Shown: piece by piece, positions 1 to 6,005 of the stretch
Layout of the letters: every line of letters starts with the position of its first letter
Numbering within the stretch: the first letter of the stretch is position 1
Virus record (IMG/VR): IMGVR_UViG_3300025151_000129
Coordinates: 1 to 36,012 of that record
DNA from: a virus
Direction: 5' to 3' (one strand)
DNA: 36,012 nucleotides
Notes under the pieces: generated by a model
The model's input: the letters and a program-made list of their open reading frames with translations, nothing else
Told to the model about the DNA's origin: nothing
Database searches by the model: none
Made by a program: the position numbers and the translations under genes

Positions 1-1
1 G

Positions 2-166
2 GACAATCTTATCAACCAGATTCTGGATGATATGGACATCAAAACTATGATGGCAATTCTTTATGATAACATGAGTGAGAGTTATGATAAGTATTCGGTT
101 GATGAATTGATTGAAGAGGTTAAAGAATACTATCCACACATTCTGGAGGAAAGTAACACTAACTGA
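2..166 (+). CDS. 3' end of a small acidic protein (partial)
   Basis: An open frame enters from the left edge and ends with TGA at 164-166, giving 54 residues of the C-terminus. It is rich in Asp and Glu and reads as alpha-helical (for example ILDDMDIKTMMAILYDNM), ending in LEESNTN. I do not recognise a family. Acidic helical proteins of this size are common in the accessory regions of cyanomyoviruses. The true start lies outside the window, so neither length nor function can be judged. No hairpin or promoter is visible just after it, so it probably shares a transcript with the next gene. Confidence 0.6.
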   Translation, partial: DNLINQILDDMDIKTMMAILYDNMSESYDKYSVDELIEEVKEYYPHILEESNTN

Positions 167-257
167 AGCGGCTGCCCGACCAGTTGGATAAGTGTCACAC
201 AAAATGGGCACAGACCTCAAAATCGTGTATTGTAGAACAGTCAAAGGAATGCAACTC

Positions 258-494
258 ATGGCAACTCCAATCTTCACACTCTCTCCCGAAATGCAACAGA
301 CCTGGGATTATGTCATGGGGCAAATGTTGTCCTTCGTGAATGACACAAATGCCGATGTAGATAGTGCCTATGATTTTGTCTGTGAGCAACTGGATATTGA
401 TTCCTTTGTTGAAAACGAAACCGCATGGAATGACTTCTATACTTATTGGGAAGCGGCAGACAATCGTAACCAAACCCAATACAACTTTGCCTGA
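258..494 (+). CDS. small conserved phage protein, function unknown
   Basis: The product is a 78-residue acidic protein starting MATPIFTLSPEMQ and ending QTQYNFA, rich in aromatic residues (Trp, Tyr, Phe). I chose ATG 258 because AAAGGA at 243-248 lies 9 bases upstream, a good ribosome-binding site. The same frame is open back to GTG 192 and also has ATG 204 and ATG 249, but those starts have no correctly spaced site. No known catalytic motif or membrane segment is visible. It resembles the short acidic hypothetical proteins clustered in cyanomyovirus accessory regions. Function unknown. Confidence 0.65.
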   Translation: MATPIFTLSPEMQQTWDYVMGQMLSFVNDTNADVDSAYDFVCEQLDIDSFVENETAWNDFYTYWEAADNRNQTQYNFA

Positions 495-522
495 TTCTTT
501 ACACTTTTCAACTCACAAAACT

Positions 523-684
523 ATGCGTTATTCTGTCCACTGTCCATCTGCCCCATACGAAAATTCTTCCTTCGTTGACATCGACGATGCATGGGGTTTG
601 TGTTTAGATCTCTCCGAAGAATTCGGTTATGCCGAAGTCCGTCAGGGCGAACATGTCCTGGGAAGTTACACCGACGGTCGGTGA
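523..684 (+). CDS. 53-residue protein, function unknown
   Basis: The product is a 53-residue protein from MRYSVHCPSAPYEN to LGSYTDGR. It has two Cys residues and an acidic centre (DIDDAW, DLSEEFGYAEV), which suggests a small alpha/beta fold. The frame stays open upstream to about 364, but that part overlaps the preceding gene and reads as nonsense, so ATG 523 is preferred. There is no clear Shine-Dalgarno sequence. Codons are strongly C-ending, as in its neighbours and unlike the AT-rich virion genes. I recognise no family. Confidence 0.6.
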   Translation: MRYSVHCPSAPYENSSFVDIDDAWGLCLDLSEEFGYAEVRQGEHVLGSYTDGR

Positions 685-740
685 TAGACAATCGACAAAC
701 TGTCACACACTTCCCCCAAAACGCCTCAATCCATCCTATA

Positions 741-753
741 GTGACGAAGTCAC
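741..753 (+). other. short perfect palindrome between genes
   Basis: GTGAC-GAA-GTCAC is a 5-base inverted repeat with a 3-base centre, 18 bases before the next start codon. It overlaps a possible -10 box (TATAGT, 737-742) that has no matching -35. It could be an operator or a tiny hairpin. The gap 685-771 also contains TGTCACAC (701-708), which occurs again at 193-200. Confidence 0.3.
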
Positions 754-771
754 AAACAAAGCGACACCCCC

Positions 772-1119
772 ATGCGTAAGATCGAATCCCAAATGATTGC
801 TGCCGTCAAAGGTAACATCAACTGGAGCAAAGATAACACCTCCGTTATCTTTCAAGACGGTCTCTCTAGCGTGTATCTCCACGGCAATCTGATTGCTGAG
901 ATTGATGATGACTCCCTCAAACTGTTTGATGGTGATCATCAGTCAAAGACCACAAAGTCACGTCTGAATGCCCTTCTTTCTGAGTTTGGATATACTTGCG
1001 GAACCAAACGTGAGTATGTTTTTCAGAAGCAATATGAGTGGTTCATTCAAATGTTTGACCTGACAGAAAAGGCAATGCGGACTATTCCTTTCACCAACGG
1101 AATGCGTCTGGCAGGATGA
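772..1119 (+). CDS. 115-residue conserved cyanophage protein, function unknown
   Basis: The product is 115 residues, starting MRKIESQMIAAVKGNINWS and ending TNGMRLAG. The pattern of an N-terminal helix, then short beta strands (NTSVIF, SVYLHGNLIAEI), then TTKSRLNALLSEFGY matches a small protein I recall as common in T4-like cyanophages and some other marine phages. No biochemical role is known to me. No catalytic motif or membrane segment is visible. The start lacks a Shine-Dalgarno sequence. Two GC-rich hairpins follow the stop codon, so a transcript may end or be stabilised there. Confidence 0.75.
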   Translation: MRKIESQMIAAVKGNINWSKDNTSVIFQDGLSSVYLHGNLIAEIDDDSLKLFDGDHQSKTTKSRLNALLSEFGYTCGTKREYVFQKQYEWFIQMFDLTEKAMRTIPFTNGMRLAG

Positions 1120-1126
1120 CAACTCT

Positions 1127-1143
1127 GGGGGACTAATTCCCCC
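1127..1143 (+). terminator. GC-rich hairpin after the 115-residue gene
   Basis: GGGGGA (1127-1132), loop CTAAT, then TCCCCC (1138-1143): a perfect 6-bp stem starting 8 bases after the stop codon. No T-run follows, so it is a weak or atypical terminator, or an mRNA-stabilising hairpin. Confidence 0.4.
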
Positions 1144-1159
1144 CTCAATTGTTATCACC

Positions 1160-1181
1160 AGCGGGGGTGAAGCATCCCGCT
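1160..1181 (+). other. second intergenic hairpin
   Basis: AGCGGG (1160-1165) pairs with CCCGCT (1176-1181) around a 10-base loop. It lies 37 bases before the start of the KTSC-like gene, so it would fall in that gene's 5' leader if transcription reads through. It may be part of a terminator pair or a leader structure. Confidence 0.35.
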
Positions 1182-1218
1182 CTAAACAACTTCACTACAC
1201 ACAACCAAAGGTAACATC

Positions 1219-1446
1219 ATGATCGCTAAGTTCAACTCCTCCGCTATCAACACCATCGCCACCGAAGGTGACACCGTAACCGTCGAATTCAACGGCGGTC
1301 GTCAGTACGATTACAAGTCTGCTGATGTCAGCGGTTTCGTTTCTTCCCTGAACGATGTCATCGCCAAGGGCGAATCTGTTGGTCGGTTTGTGAACACCAG
1401 CATCCGTAGCAAGGCACTGGAAACCCTCCAAATGTCTGCTGCCTGA
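1219..1446 (+). CDS. KTSC-domain-like small protein
   Basis: The product is 75 residues from MIAKFNSSAINTIATEGDT to ETLQMSAA. It follows the layout of the KTSC domain (PF13619): SS-x-I near the N-terminus, a strand pair with V-x-F-x-x-G and Y-x-Y (VTVEFNGGRQYDY, about residues 20-32), then a helix and a GRF-x-N-x-x-I-R motif near residue 55. The function of KTSC proteins is unclear; nucleic-acid or tRNA-synthetase-associated roles have been suggested. AAAGG lies about 8 bases before ATG 1219. Codons are almost all C-ending (ACC, ATC, GTC, TCC), and hairpins flank the gene, which suggests a separately regulated, strongly expressed mRNA. The domain call is by eye. Confidence 0.65.
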   Translation: MIAKFNSSAINTIATEGDTVTVEFNGGRQYDYKSADVSGFVSSLNDVIAKGESVGRFVNTSIRSKALETLQMSAA

Positions 1447-1457
1447 TAACATAAACT

Positions 1458-1488
1458 GTGCCCTCTTCACTAACACTGGGGAGGGCAC
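1458..1488 (+). terminator. strong hairpin after the KTSC-like gene
   Basis: GTGCCCTC (1458-1465) pairs perfectly with GAGGGCAC (1481-1488), an 8-bp GC-rich stem with a 15-base loop, starting 12 bases after the stop codon. Position and stability fit a transcription terminator, but there is no T-run directly after it, so RNA protection is an alternative. Confidence 0.5.
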
Positions 1489-1510
1489 ACATAGCATTCG
1501 TTCGTTAACA

Positions 1511-1577
1511 GCAGTTAGGGGGTATTATGCCCCCTTAGCGTCGGCGGGCGTGGCTAAAAACGCCCCACTTCCCTAAG
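1511..1577 (+). other. structured GC-rich intergenic block with two hairpins
   Basis: Hairpin 1 is AGGGGG (1517-1522) / CCCCCT (1530-1535) with a 7-base loop. Hairpin 2 is GGGCGT (1546-1551) / ACGCCC (1560-1565) with an 8-base loop. TTAGGG (1515-1520) could instead pair with CCCTAA (1571-1576), giving a competing long-range fold. With the 1458-1488 hairpin this fills most of the longest gap without a gene (1447-1645). No tRNA or riboswitch class that I know fits. A small RNA, a terminator cluster or a 5' leader are possible. Confidence 0.4.
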
Positions 1578-1645
1578 CTATAAACGACCCAGATCGACCT
1601 TTCAATTTCTCTCTCTTAAAAAAATTCCGAGCATATATAAAATCA

Positions 1646-1834
1646 ATGGCAAAGTTCAATGAAATGCAAAAAAATTCCGCAGAAAATTTTACGACCGTAG
1701 AGATCGATCCAGTTACGGGTGAGCACTATCTAACGATTCCAGAATGGATATGTGATGAGAACGGGTGGTACGAGGGCACAGAGGTTAATATTGAGGTCGA
1801 TGGAAACTCTATTATTATCTCAGAGGTTAATTGA
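1646..1834 (+). CDS. AbrB/MazE-like small protein
   Basis: The product is a 62-residue acidic protein, MAKFNEMQKNSAEN to IIISEVN. The C-terminal two thirds (EHYLTIPEWICDENGWYEGT, then VNIEVDGNSIIISE) has the strand-helix-strand rhythm of the SpoVT-AbrB swapped-hairpin fold: a 'TIP' strand, a 'GWYEGTEV' turn and a closing 'DGNSIII' strand. Related small proteins are frequent in cyanophages. True AbrB proteins bind DNA as dimers, but this one is acidic (Asp/Glu well above Lys/Arg), so DNA binding is not assured. There is no clear ribosome-binding site. A TATATAAA string at 1634-1641 is too close to the start to be a convincing promoter. Confidence 0.65.
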   Translation: MAKFNEMQKNSAENFTTVEIDPVTGEHYLTIPEWICDENGWYEGTEVNIEVDGNSIIISEVN

Positions 1835-1859
1835 CAGAACACTATATAACTGGTATGAT
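1831..1859 (+). promoter_or_regulatory. sigma70-type promoter with extended -10
   Basis: TTGACA (1831-1836, perfect -35) and TATGAT (1854-1859, 5 of 6 in the -10) are separated by exactly 17 bases, with TGG directly before the -10 (extended -10 element). Transcription would begin near 1866, about 16 bases before the glycosyltransferase ATG. The -35 overlaps the stop codon of the preceding gene. This is the best host-type promoter I found in the window and suggests early or middle expression of the downstream genes. Confidence 0.75.
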
Positions 1860-1881
1860 ACTGAAGTAGTTTTATTCTATT

Positions 1882-2640
1882 ATGGCTAAAGGATTCACCG
1901 TAAAGGCAAAGAAACCACCGGTCCCCAATAAAGAAGACGAGTGGGACTATGATAAGGCAAAAGAACTTGTAAAGGGAAAGACAATTGTATTTTGTCTACC
2001 GGGTCGGGGAGTTTCTTACACGTATTTAAAAAGTTTTGTGCAACTTTGTTTTGATCTTGTACAGGCAGGGGCAAGTATCCAGATTTCGCAAGACTATTCC
2101 TCCATGGTAAATTTTGCCAGGTGCAAGTGTCTTGGAGCAAATGTACTGCGAGGACCGGACCAAATTCCCTGGGATGGTAAGTTACAATATGATTGGCAGT
2201 TATGGATTGATAGTGATATTGTATTCAATACTGAAAAGTTCTGGCAGTTAGTTTTGATGGACAAGGACATTGCCGGAGGATGGTACTGTACAGAAGATGG
2301 TCGCACCACATCAGTTGCACATTGGTTGGAGGAGGATGACTTCCGAAACAATGGAGGTGTGATGAATCACGAAACTCTGGAGAGTATTTCCAAGCGCAAG
2401 AAACCATTCACCGTGGACTATACGGGTTTTGGATGGTTACTCATCAAGCACGGAGTATTTGAGAACGAGGGTATGAAGTATCCATGGTTTGCACCGAAGA
2501 TGCAAGTCTTTGAGTCTGGTGAGGTACAGGACATGTGTGGCGAGGATGTCTCGTTCTGTCTGGATGCAATTGAATCTGGATTTGAGATTTGGTGTGATCC
2601 AAGAATTCGTGTCGGACATGAAAAGACTCGTGTCATCTGA
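1882..2640 (+). CDS. GT-A-fold glycosyltransferase
   Basis: The 252-residue product has features of a family-2-like glycosyltransferase. It has an N-terminal strand-loop (IVFCLPGRGVSYTYL, about residues 35-49) and a DxD metal/nucleotide-sugar motif at D110-S-D112 in LWIDSDIVF. A late Glu-Asp pair at E221-D222 (GEDVSFCLDAIESGFEIW) sits where the catalytic base is found in GT2 enzymes, and a His follows near residue 246. Proteins with this layout are common in cyanomyoviruses next to structural genes. The acceptor is unknown: virion proteins, host surface sugars or DNA are all possible. It starts right behind a strong sigma70-type promoter and overlaps the next small gene by 23 bases. No signal peptide is seen, so it should be cytoplasmic. 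Confidence 0.8.
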   Translation: MAKGFTVKAKKPPVPNKEDEWDYDKAKELVKGKTIVFCLPGRGVSYTYLKSFVQLCFDLVQAGASIQISQDYSSMVNFARCKCLGANVLRGPDQIPWDGKLQYDWQLWIDSDIVFNTEKFWQLVLMDKDIAGGWYCTEDGRTTSVAHWLEEDDFRNNGGVMNHETLESISKRKKPFTVDYTGFGWLLIKHGVFENEGMKYPWFAPKMQVFESGEVQDMCGEDVSFCLDAIESGFEIWCDPRIRVGHEKTRVI

Positions 2641-2827
2641 TCGATATACCATCTTTCGTAAGAATAAACGTATTTTTACAAATCTTACGGAGGATGAGTA
2701 TCTGGAGATCATGCAAGATCTTGCAATTGAATTTTATGAGACTGGATCACCAAATCCAGAGCACTTGAAAACACAAATTACAAATAATTATGGAGCAACA
2801 AAATGGCTAGAGCAAAAACAGGACTAA
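2618..2827 (+). CDS. 69-residue conserved cyanophage protein
   Basis: The product is 69 residues from MKRLVSSDRYTIFRKNKRIF to KWLEQKQD. A basic N-terminus (RKNKR) precedes the acidic helix TNLTEDEYLEIMQDLAIEFY and a TGSPNPEHL turn. ATG 2618 overlaps the end of the glycosyltransferase by 23 bases; GTG 2630 in the same frame is an alternative start. I recall similar proteins in cyanophages but no function. The following gene also overlaps it, so the three genes look translationally coupled. It may be a small adaptor or regulator, but nothing in the sequence decides this. Confidence 0.65.
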   Translation: MKRLVSSDRYTIFRKNKRIFTNLTEDEYLEIMQDLAIEFYETGSPNPEHLKTQITNNYGATKWLEQKQD

Positions 2828-2952
2828 TTAAAGACGGTTATGTACAGTCGAGACCGAAAAAAACTCGTCAGGGCAACGGAAAACACAGTAAGAGAACCGC
2901 AACTTCTCGCAACTCTGCTCGTAAGATGTACAGAGGGCAGGGTAAGAGGTAA
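2803..2952 (+). CDS. very basic 49-residue cyanophage protein
   Basis: The product is 49 residues, starting MARAKTGLIKDGYVQSRPKK and ending MYRGQGKR. It has 16 Lys/Arg and only one acidic residue, giving a net charge of about +15, and is rich in Gly, Ser and Thr with few hydrophobic residues. It should be unstructured alone and bind nucleic acid. A nearly identical small protein is common in T4-like cyanophages, although its length makes it easy to miss. The start at ATG 2803 overlaps the preceding gene by 25 bases. It could act in DNA condensation, as an RNA-binding factor, or as an inhibitor of a host complex; none is proven. Confidence 0.75.
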   Translation: MARAKTGLIKDGYVQSRPKKTRQGNGKHSKRTATSRNSARKMYRGQGKR

Positions 2953-2979
2953 CTAGATAGTATAGATTTGTAAAGTACC

Positions 2980-3669
2980 ATGGCATGTTTGATAACAAAC
3001 CTTCCTTCACAAGAAGTATGGGTTCGTAAGGAATATTTAACAGATCATCAAAGTGGGCACGGGGAATTTGTAAAGGGCGTTTGGGTTTCGGCAAAGTCGA
3101 TTCCCGGACGCGCTTTTTATTTTGAGACATATTTACCCGAATATGCCGCAATGTATGATAAATTACCGATTAGTGCCTTTTTAAGTGAACCTGTTCTCCC
3201 TGATCCGGATATGACTCTTCATAACCTACAGTTCTGGAACTGTATGGACTATGGCGTAGTGACGGTACAGAAGCAATTCATTGGTTCTATGCACTATGAG
3301 GTCTATACAAGGGATTACGGCACTCAGACGGGCACGTACATATGCACTCTGGACAATTATCATCAGGATCCTGATGTGGTTGACTATGCAACCAGTGAAA
3401 ATCCGTCCGAACACAAGTCACATAACCTTATTGAACTTGATAATGGTCAGTATTGTCTCTATCCAAATAACAGAACTCGTATTTTTGATAATAGTTTGAC
3501 TCCTGAAGAACCAAAAATACCCGATTTTAAGGTTTCGACCGTATATTATCAGGTTGAAAATGGTCATGATCGTGATGGACTGGGTAATGATGAGAATTAT
3601 TTCTGGAAAACGGCAAAAGAACGTCAAAATAGTGAAGAAAATGTTGAAAATGAAGGTATAAATAAATAA
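2980..3669 (+). CDS. 229-residue conserved cyanophage protein
   Basis: The product is 229 residues. The N-terminal half is strongly conserved in my memory of cyanomyovirus genomes: MACLITNLPSQEVWVRKEYL, then GHGEFVKGVWVSAKSIPGRA and FETYLPEYAAMYDKLPISAF. The middle has CMDYGVVTVQKQFIGSMHYE and the end has YYQVENG and YFWKTAKER. It is rich in aromatic residues and has no membrane segment. No enzyme motif is recognised. It often sits just upstream of gene 25 in this phage group, which suggests a virion or morphogenesis role, but that is only context. A late promoter octamer lies inside its last codons, so transcription of the virion operon begins here. Confidence 0.7.
   Translation: MACLITNLPSQEVWVRKEYLTDHQSGHGEFVKGVWVSAKSIPGRAFYFETYLPEYAAMYDKLPISAFLSEPVLPDPDMTLHNLQFWNCMDYGVVTVQKQFIGSMHYEVYTRDYGTQTGTYICTLDNYHQDPDVVDYATSENPSEHKSHNLIELDNGQYCLYPNNRTRIFDNSLTPEEPKIPDFKVSTVYYQVENGHDRDGLGNDENYFWKTAKERQNSEENVENEGINK
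3657..3664 (+). promoter_or_regulatory. T4-type late promoter (TATAAATA)
   Basis: This is an exact match to the T4 late promoter -10 octamer recognised by the gp55-type late sigma factor. It lies in the last codons of the preceding gene and 17 bases before the gp25 start. It is the likely main late promoter of the baseplate operon. Confidence 0.75.
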
Positions 3670-3681
3670 AAACTCTGTTCG

Positions 3682-4086
3682 ATGGCGGTTAAACGGACAT
3701 CAAGAGCGTTTAAGGACATAAGTTTGTCATTTGAACCTCATCCAGTTACGAAAGATTTCCCAATATTGAAGAATGAATCGGCAATTCGCCGTTCTGTAAA
3801 AAATATTGTGCTTACAATACCTACAGAAAAGTTTTTTAATTCGTTATTTGGGTCAGATGTCTATGGTAGTCTCTTTGAATTTGTTGATTTTGGAACTGCA
3901 TCGATTATTCAGCAGCAAATTCAGACATCAATTGAAAATTTTGAACCAAGAGTGAATAATATTGGTGTAGATGTCTTTCCATCACCCGATGAAAACACTT
4001 TTGAGGTTACAATTTCATATGATATTATTGGACAATCATTTCCAACACAAGAATATACGTTTCTATTAGAGGCAACGAGATACTAA
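3682..4086 (+). CDS. gp25: baseplate wedge subunit gp25
   Basis: The 134-residue product matches the GPW/gp25 family in length (T4 gp25 is 132) and motifs. The signature NESAIRRSVKNIVLTIPTEK (from about residue 31) is followed by FFNSLFGSDVYGSLFEF and the C-terminal strands VTISYDIIGQ and YTFLLEATRY. In T4, gp25 joins the gp6-gp7 heterotrimer bundle at the baseplate core and connects the wedge to the first sheath ring. The gene follows a late promoter octamer and ends one base before gp6, as expected for subunits made together. There is no Shine-Dalgarno sequence. Confidence 0.92.
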   Translation: MAVKRTSRAFKDISLSFEPHPVTKDFPILKNESAIRRSVKNIVLTIPTEKFFNSLFGSDVYGSLFEFVDFGTASIIQQQIQTSIENFEPRVNNIGVDVFPSPDENTFEVTISYDIIGQSFPTQEYTFLLEATRY

Positions 4087-4087
4087 A

Positions 4088-6004
4088 ATGCCTTTTACTA
4101 AATTTTCTAATCTAGATTTTGATCAAATAAAGACATCCATAAAGGATTATCTACGTTCAAATTCAAATTTTTCGGATTTTGACTTTGAAGGGTCTAATTT
4201 TTCAGTATTGATTGATACATTAGCATATAATACATACATAACTGCCTTTAATACTAACATGGCAGTTAATGAATCCTTCTTAGATTCTGCAACAGTAAGA
4301 AGAAACGTGGTTTCTTTGGCATCTAATATAGGATATCTACCTCGTTCCAGGAAGGCATCAAAAGCTACGATATCATTTAGTATTACTCCAAATAATGATT
4401 CAAGTCTCACAAATGTAGTTCTTCAACCAGGAGTTGTATGTACTGGTAGTGTCAGTGATACTTCTTATATTTTTTCTACTATAGAACCAATAACCGGAAT
4501 TATAAACGAAGGTACAGTTTCTTTCAATTCCATTGACATATATCAAGGAACTTTTCTCACAAAAACATTTACATTTGATGCTTCAATAAATCAAAGGTTT
4601 GTTCTTGAAAATTCTTTTATTGATACAGAAACAATAAAAGTTTATATAAAGAGAAGTGGTGATAATGGTGATGGTACTGAATATAAACAGATTGATAATA
4701 TTATTGATGTTGATAAAGATTCGAGAGTTTATTTTGTTAGAGAAATTGATGATCAAAAATATGAATTAAGATTTGGTGATGGAATTTTTGGTAAAAAACT
4801 AGGAACAGAATCGGGAGATGATGGTAATATAATCACCGTAAAGTATTTGATAACAGATGGTGAAGATGGAAATGATGTTTCCCAGTTTTCTTTTGCAGGA
4901 ACCATAAAGGATGAATCTGTTATTCTTACATTCGATTCTCCCACACTAACCATTGATAGCACTAAGTCTCAAAATGGTGCCGATATAGAACCATTAGATT
5001 CAATTCGTTATTTTGCTCCATTATCATATTCATCACAGAATAGAGCTGTTACGGCAAAAGATTATGAATCTATAATTAAGAGAATTTATCCAGATACTGA
5101 GTCTCTTTCTGTTGTTGGTGGAGAAGAAATGGATCCACCTCAATATGGTAATGTTTTAATTAGTATTAAACCCAGAGGTGGTAATTACATATCAGATTTT
5201 AATAAGAATCAGATATTATCAAAGTTGAGACAATATTCCGTATCTGGTATTAATCAAAAAATAGTAGATTTAAAATTACTTTTTATTGAACTAGAATCAA
5301 GTGTTTACTATACAGATTCATTTGTTTCAAATGTTGAAGAATTGAAATCGAAAATTATTAATACTCTGACACAACACTCAAAATCAGTCAATTTAAATAA
5401 ATTTGGTGGTAGATTTAAGTACAGTAAAACACAGCAGATTATAGATTCTGTTGATAGAAATGCAATTACATCTAATATTACAAAGGTTATAATTAGAAGG
5501 AATTTAAATGCAACCCTAAATCAAAATGCACAATATGAATTGTGTTATGGAAATCAATTTCATGTAAAACCAGATGGTTACAATATCAAATCTACTGGAT
5601 TTAATATATTGGGAGAATCCTCAAAAGTTTATCTTACTGACAGACCAAATGCAGGATATAAAACAGGAGTTTTGTCAATTGTAAAACAAAATACAGATAA
5701 CGGTGAGGTTGTTGATGTAAAAAGAAATGCAGGAACAATTGATTACATCAAAGGAGAAATAGAATTAGAAACCATCTATATTACATCTACAGATAAACCT
5801 GATAATGTGATAGAAGTAGAAGCAGTTCCAGAGTCCAATGATGTTGTTGGACTCAGAGATCTGTACCTAAATTTGAATGTTTCAAAAAGCAGAATAAATA
5901 TGATTAGGGATGTTATTTCTTCAGGAGTAGAAGTTTCTGGAGTAGAATTTATAAAATCATCTTATACTTCAAGTTATTACAACGGGAAATTAGTAAGACA
6001 GTAA
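4088..6004 (+). CDS. gp6: baseplate wedge subunit gp6 (baseplate J-like)
   Basis: The 638-residue protein is close to T4 gp6 (660). The N-terminal region carries the hallmark of phage baseplate J/gp6 proteins: DTLAYNTYITAFNTNMAVNE, then SFLDSATVRRNVVSLASNIG and YLPRSRKASKA (about residues 44-98). Next comes a beta-rich domain with YELRFGDGIFGKKLG and a core with YFAPLSYSSQNRAVTAKDYE (about residues 308-327), typical of J-like proteins. gp6 dimers form the inner iris ring that links wedges and triggers sheath contraction. The gene sits directly between gp25 and the gp7-position gene with one-base gaps. Confidence 0.92.
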   Translation: MPFTKFSNLDFDQIKTSIKDYLRSNSNFSDFDFEGSNFSVLIDTLAYNTYITAFNTNMAVNESFLDSATVRRNVVSLASNIGYLPRSRKASKATISFSITPNNDSSLTNVVLQPGVVCTGSVSDTSYIFSTIEPITGIINEGTVSFNSIDIYQGTFLTKTFTFDASINQRFVLENSFIDTETIKVYIKRSGDNGDGTEYKQIDNIIDVDKDSRVYFVREIDDQKYELRFGDGIFGKKLGTESGDDGNIITVKYLITDGEDGNDVSQFSFAGTIKDESVILTFDSPTLTIDSTKSQNGADIEPLDSIRYFAPLSYSSQNRAVTAKDYESIIKRIYPDTESLSVVGGEEMDPPQYGNVLISIKPRGGNYISDFNKNQILSKLRQYSVSGINQKIVDLKLLFIELESSVYYTDSFVSNVEELKSKIINTLTQHSKSVNLNKFGGRFKYSKTQQIIDSVDRNAITSNITKVIIRRNLNATLNQNAQYELCYGNQFHVKPDGYNIKSTGFNILGESSKVYLTDRPNAGYKTGVLSIVKQNTDNGEVVDVKRNAGTIDYIKGEIELETIYITSTDKPDNVIEVEAVPESNDVVGLRDLYLNLNVSKSRINMIRDVISSGVEVSGVEFIKSSYTSSYYNGKLVRQ

Positions 6005-6005
6005 T

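Noticed and set aside
192-257. Longer start (GTG 192 or ATG 204) for the 78-residue gene
   Set aside because: No ribosome-binding site is properly spaced there, while ATG 258 has AAAGGA 9 bases upstream.
364-522. Upstream extension of the 53-residue gene
   Set aside because: It overlaps the previous gene out of frame and its residues look like a frame shadow.
1489-1645. tRNA, glnA RNA or Downstream-peptide riboswitch in the structured gap
   Set aside because: No cloverleaf or T-loop is present, and I could not find the conserved core of the cyanobacterial/cyanophage glutamine riboswitches.
1882-2640. DNA-modifying glucosyltransferase of T4 type
   Set aside because: The DxD and ED motifs fit GT-A/GT2 enzymes, not the GT-B fold of T4 alpha/beta-glucosyltransferases. 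The acceptor cannot be read from sequence.
3682-4086. Lysozyme activity for gp25
   Set aside because: Older names call gp25 lysozyme-like, but no catalytic residues are evident and its structural wedge role is established in T4.
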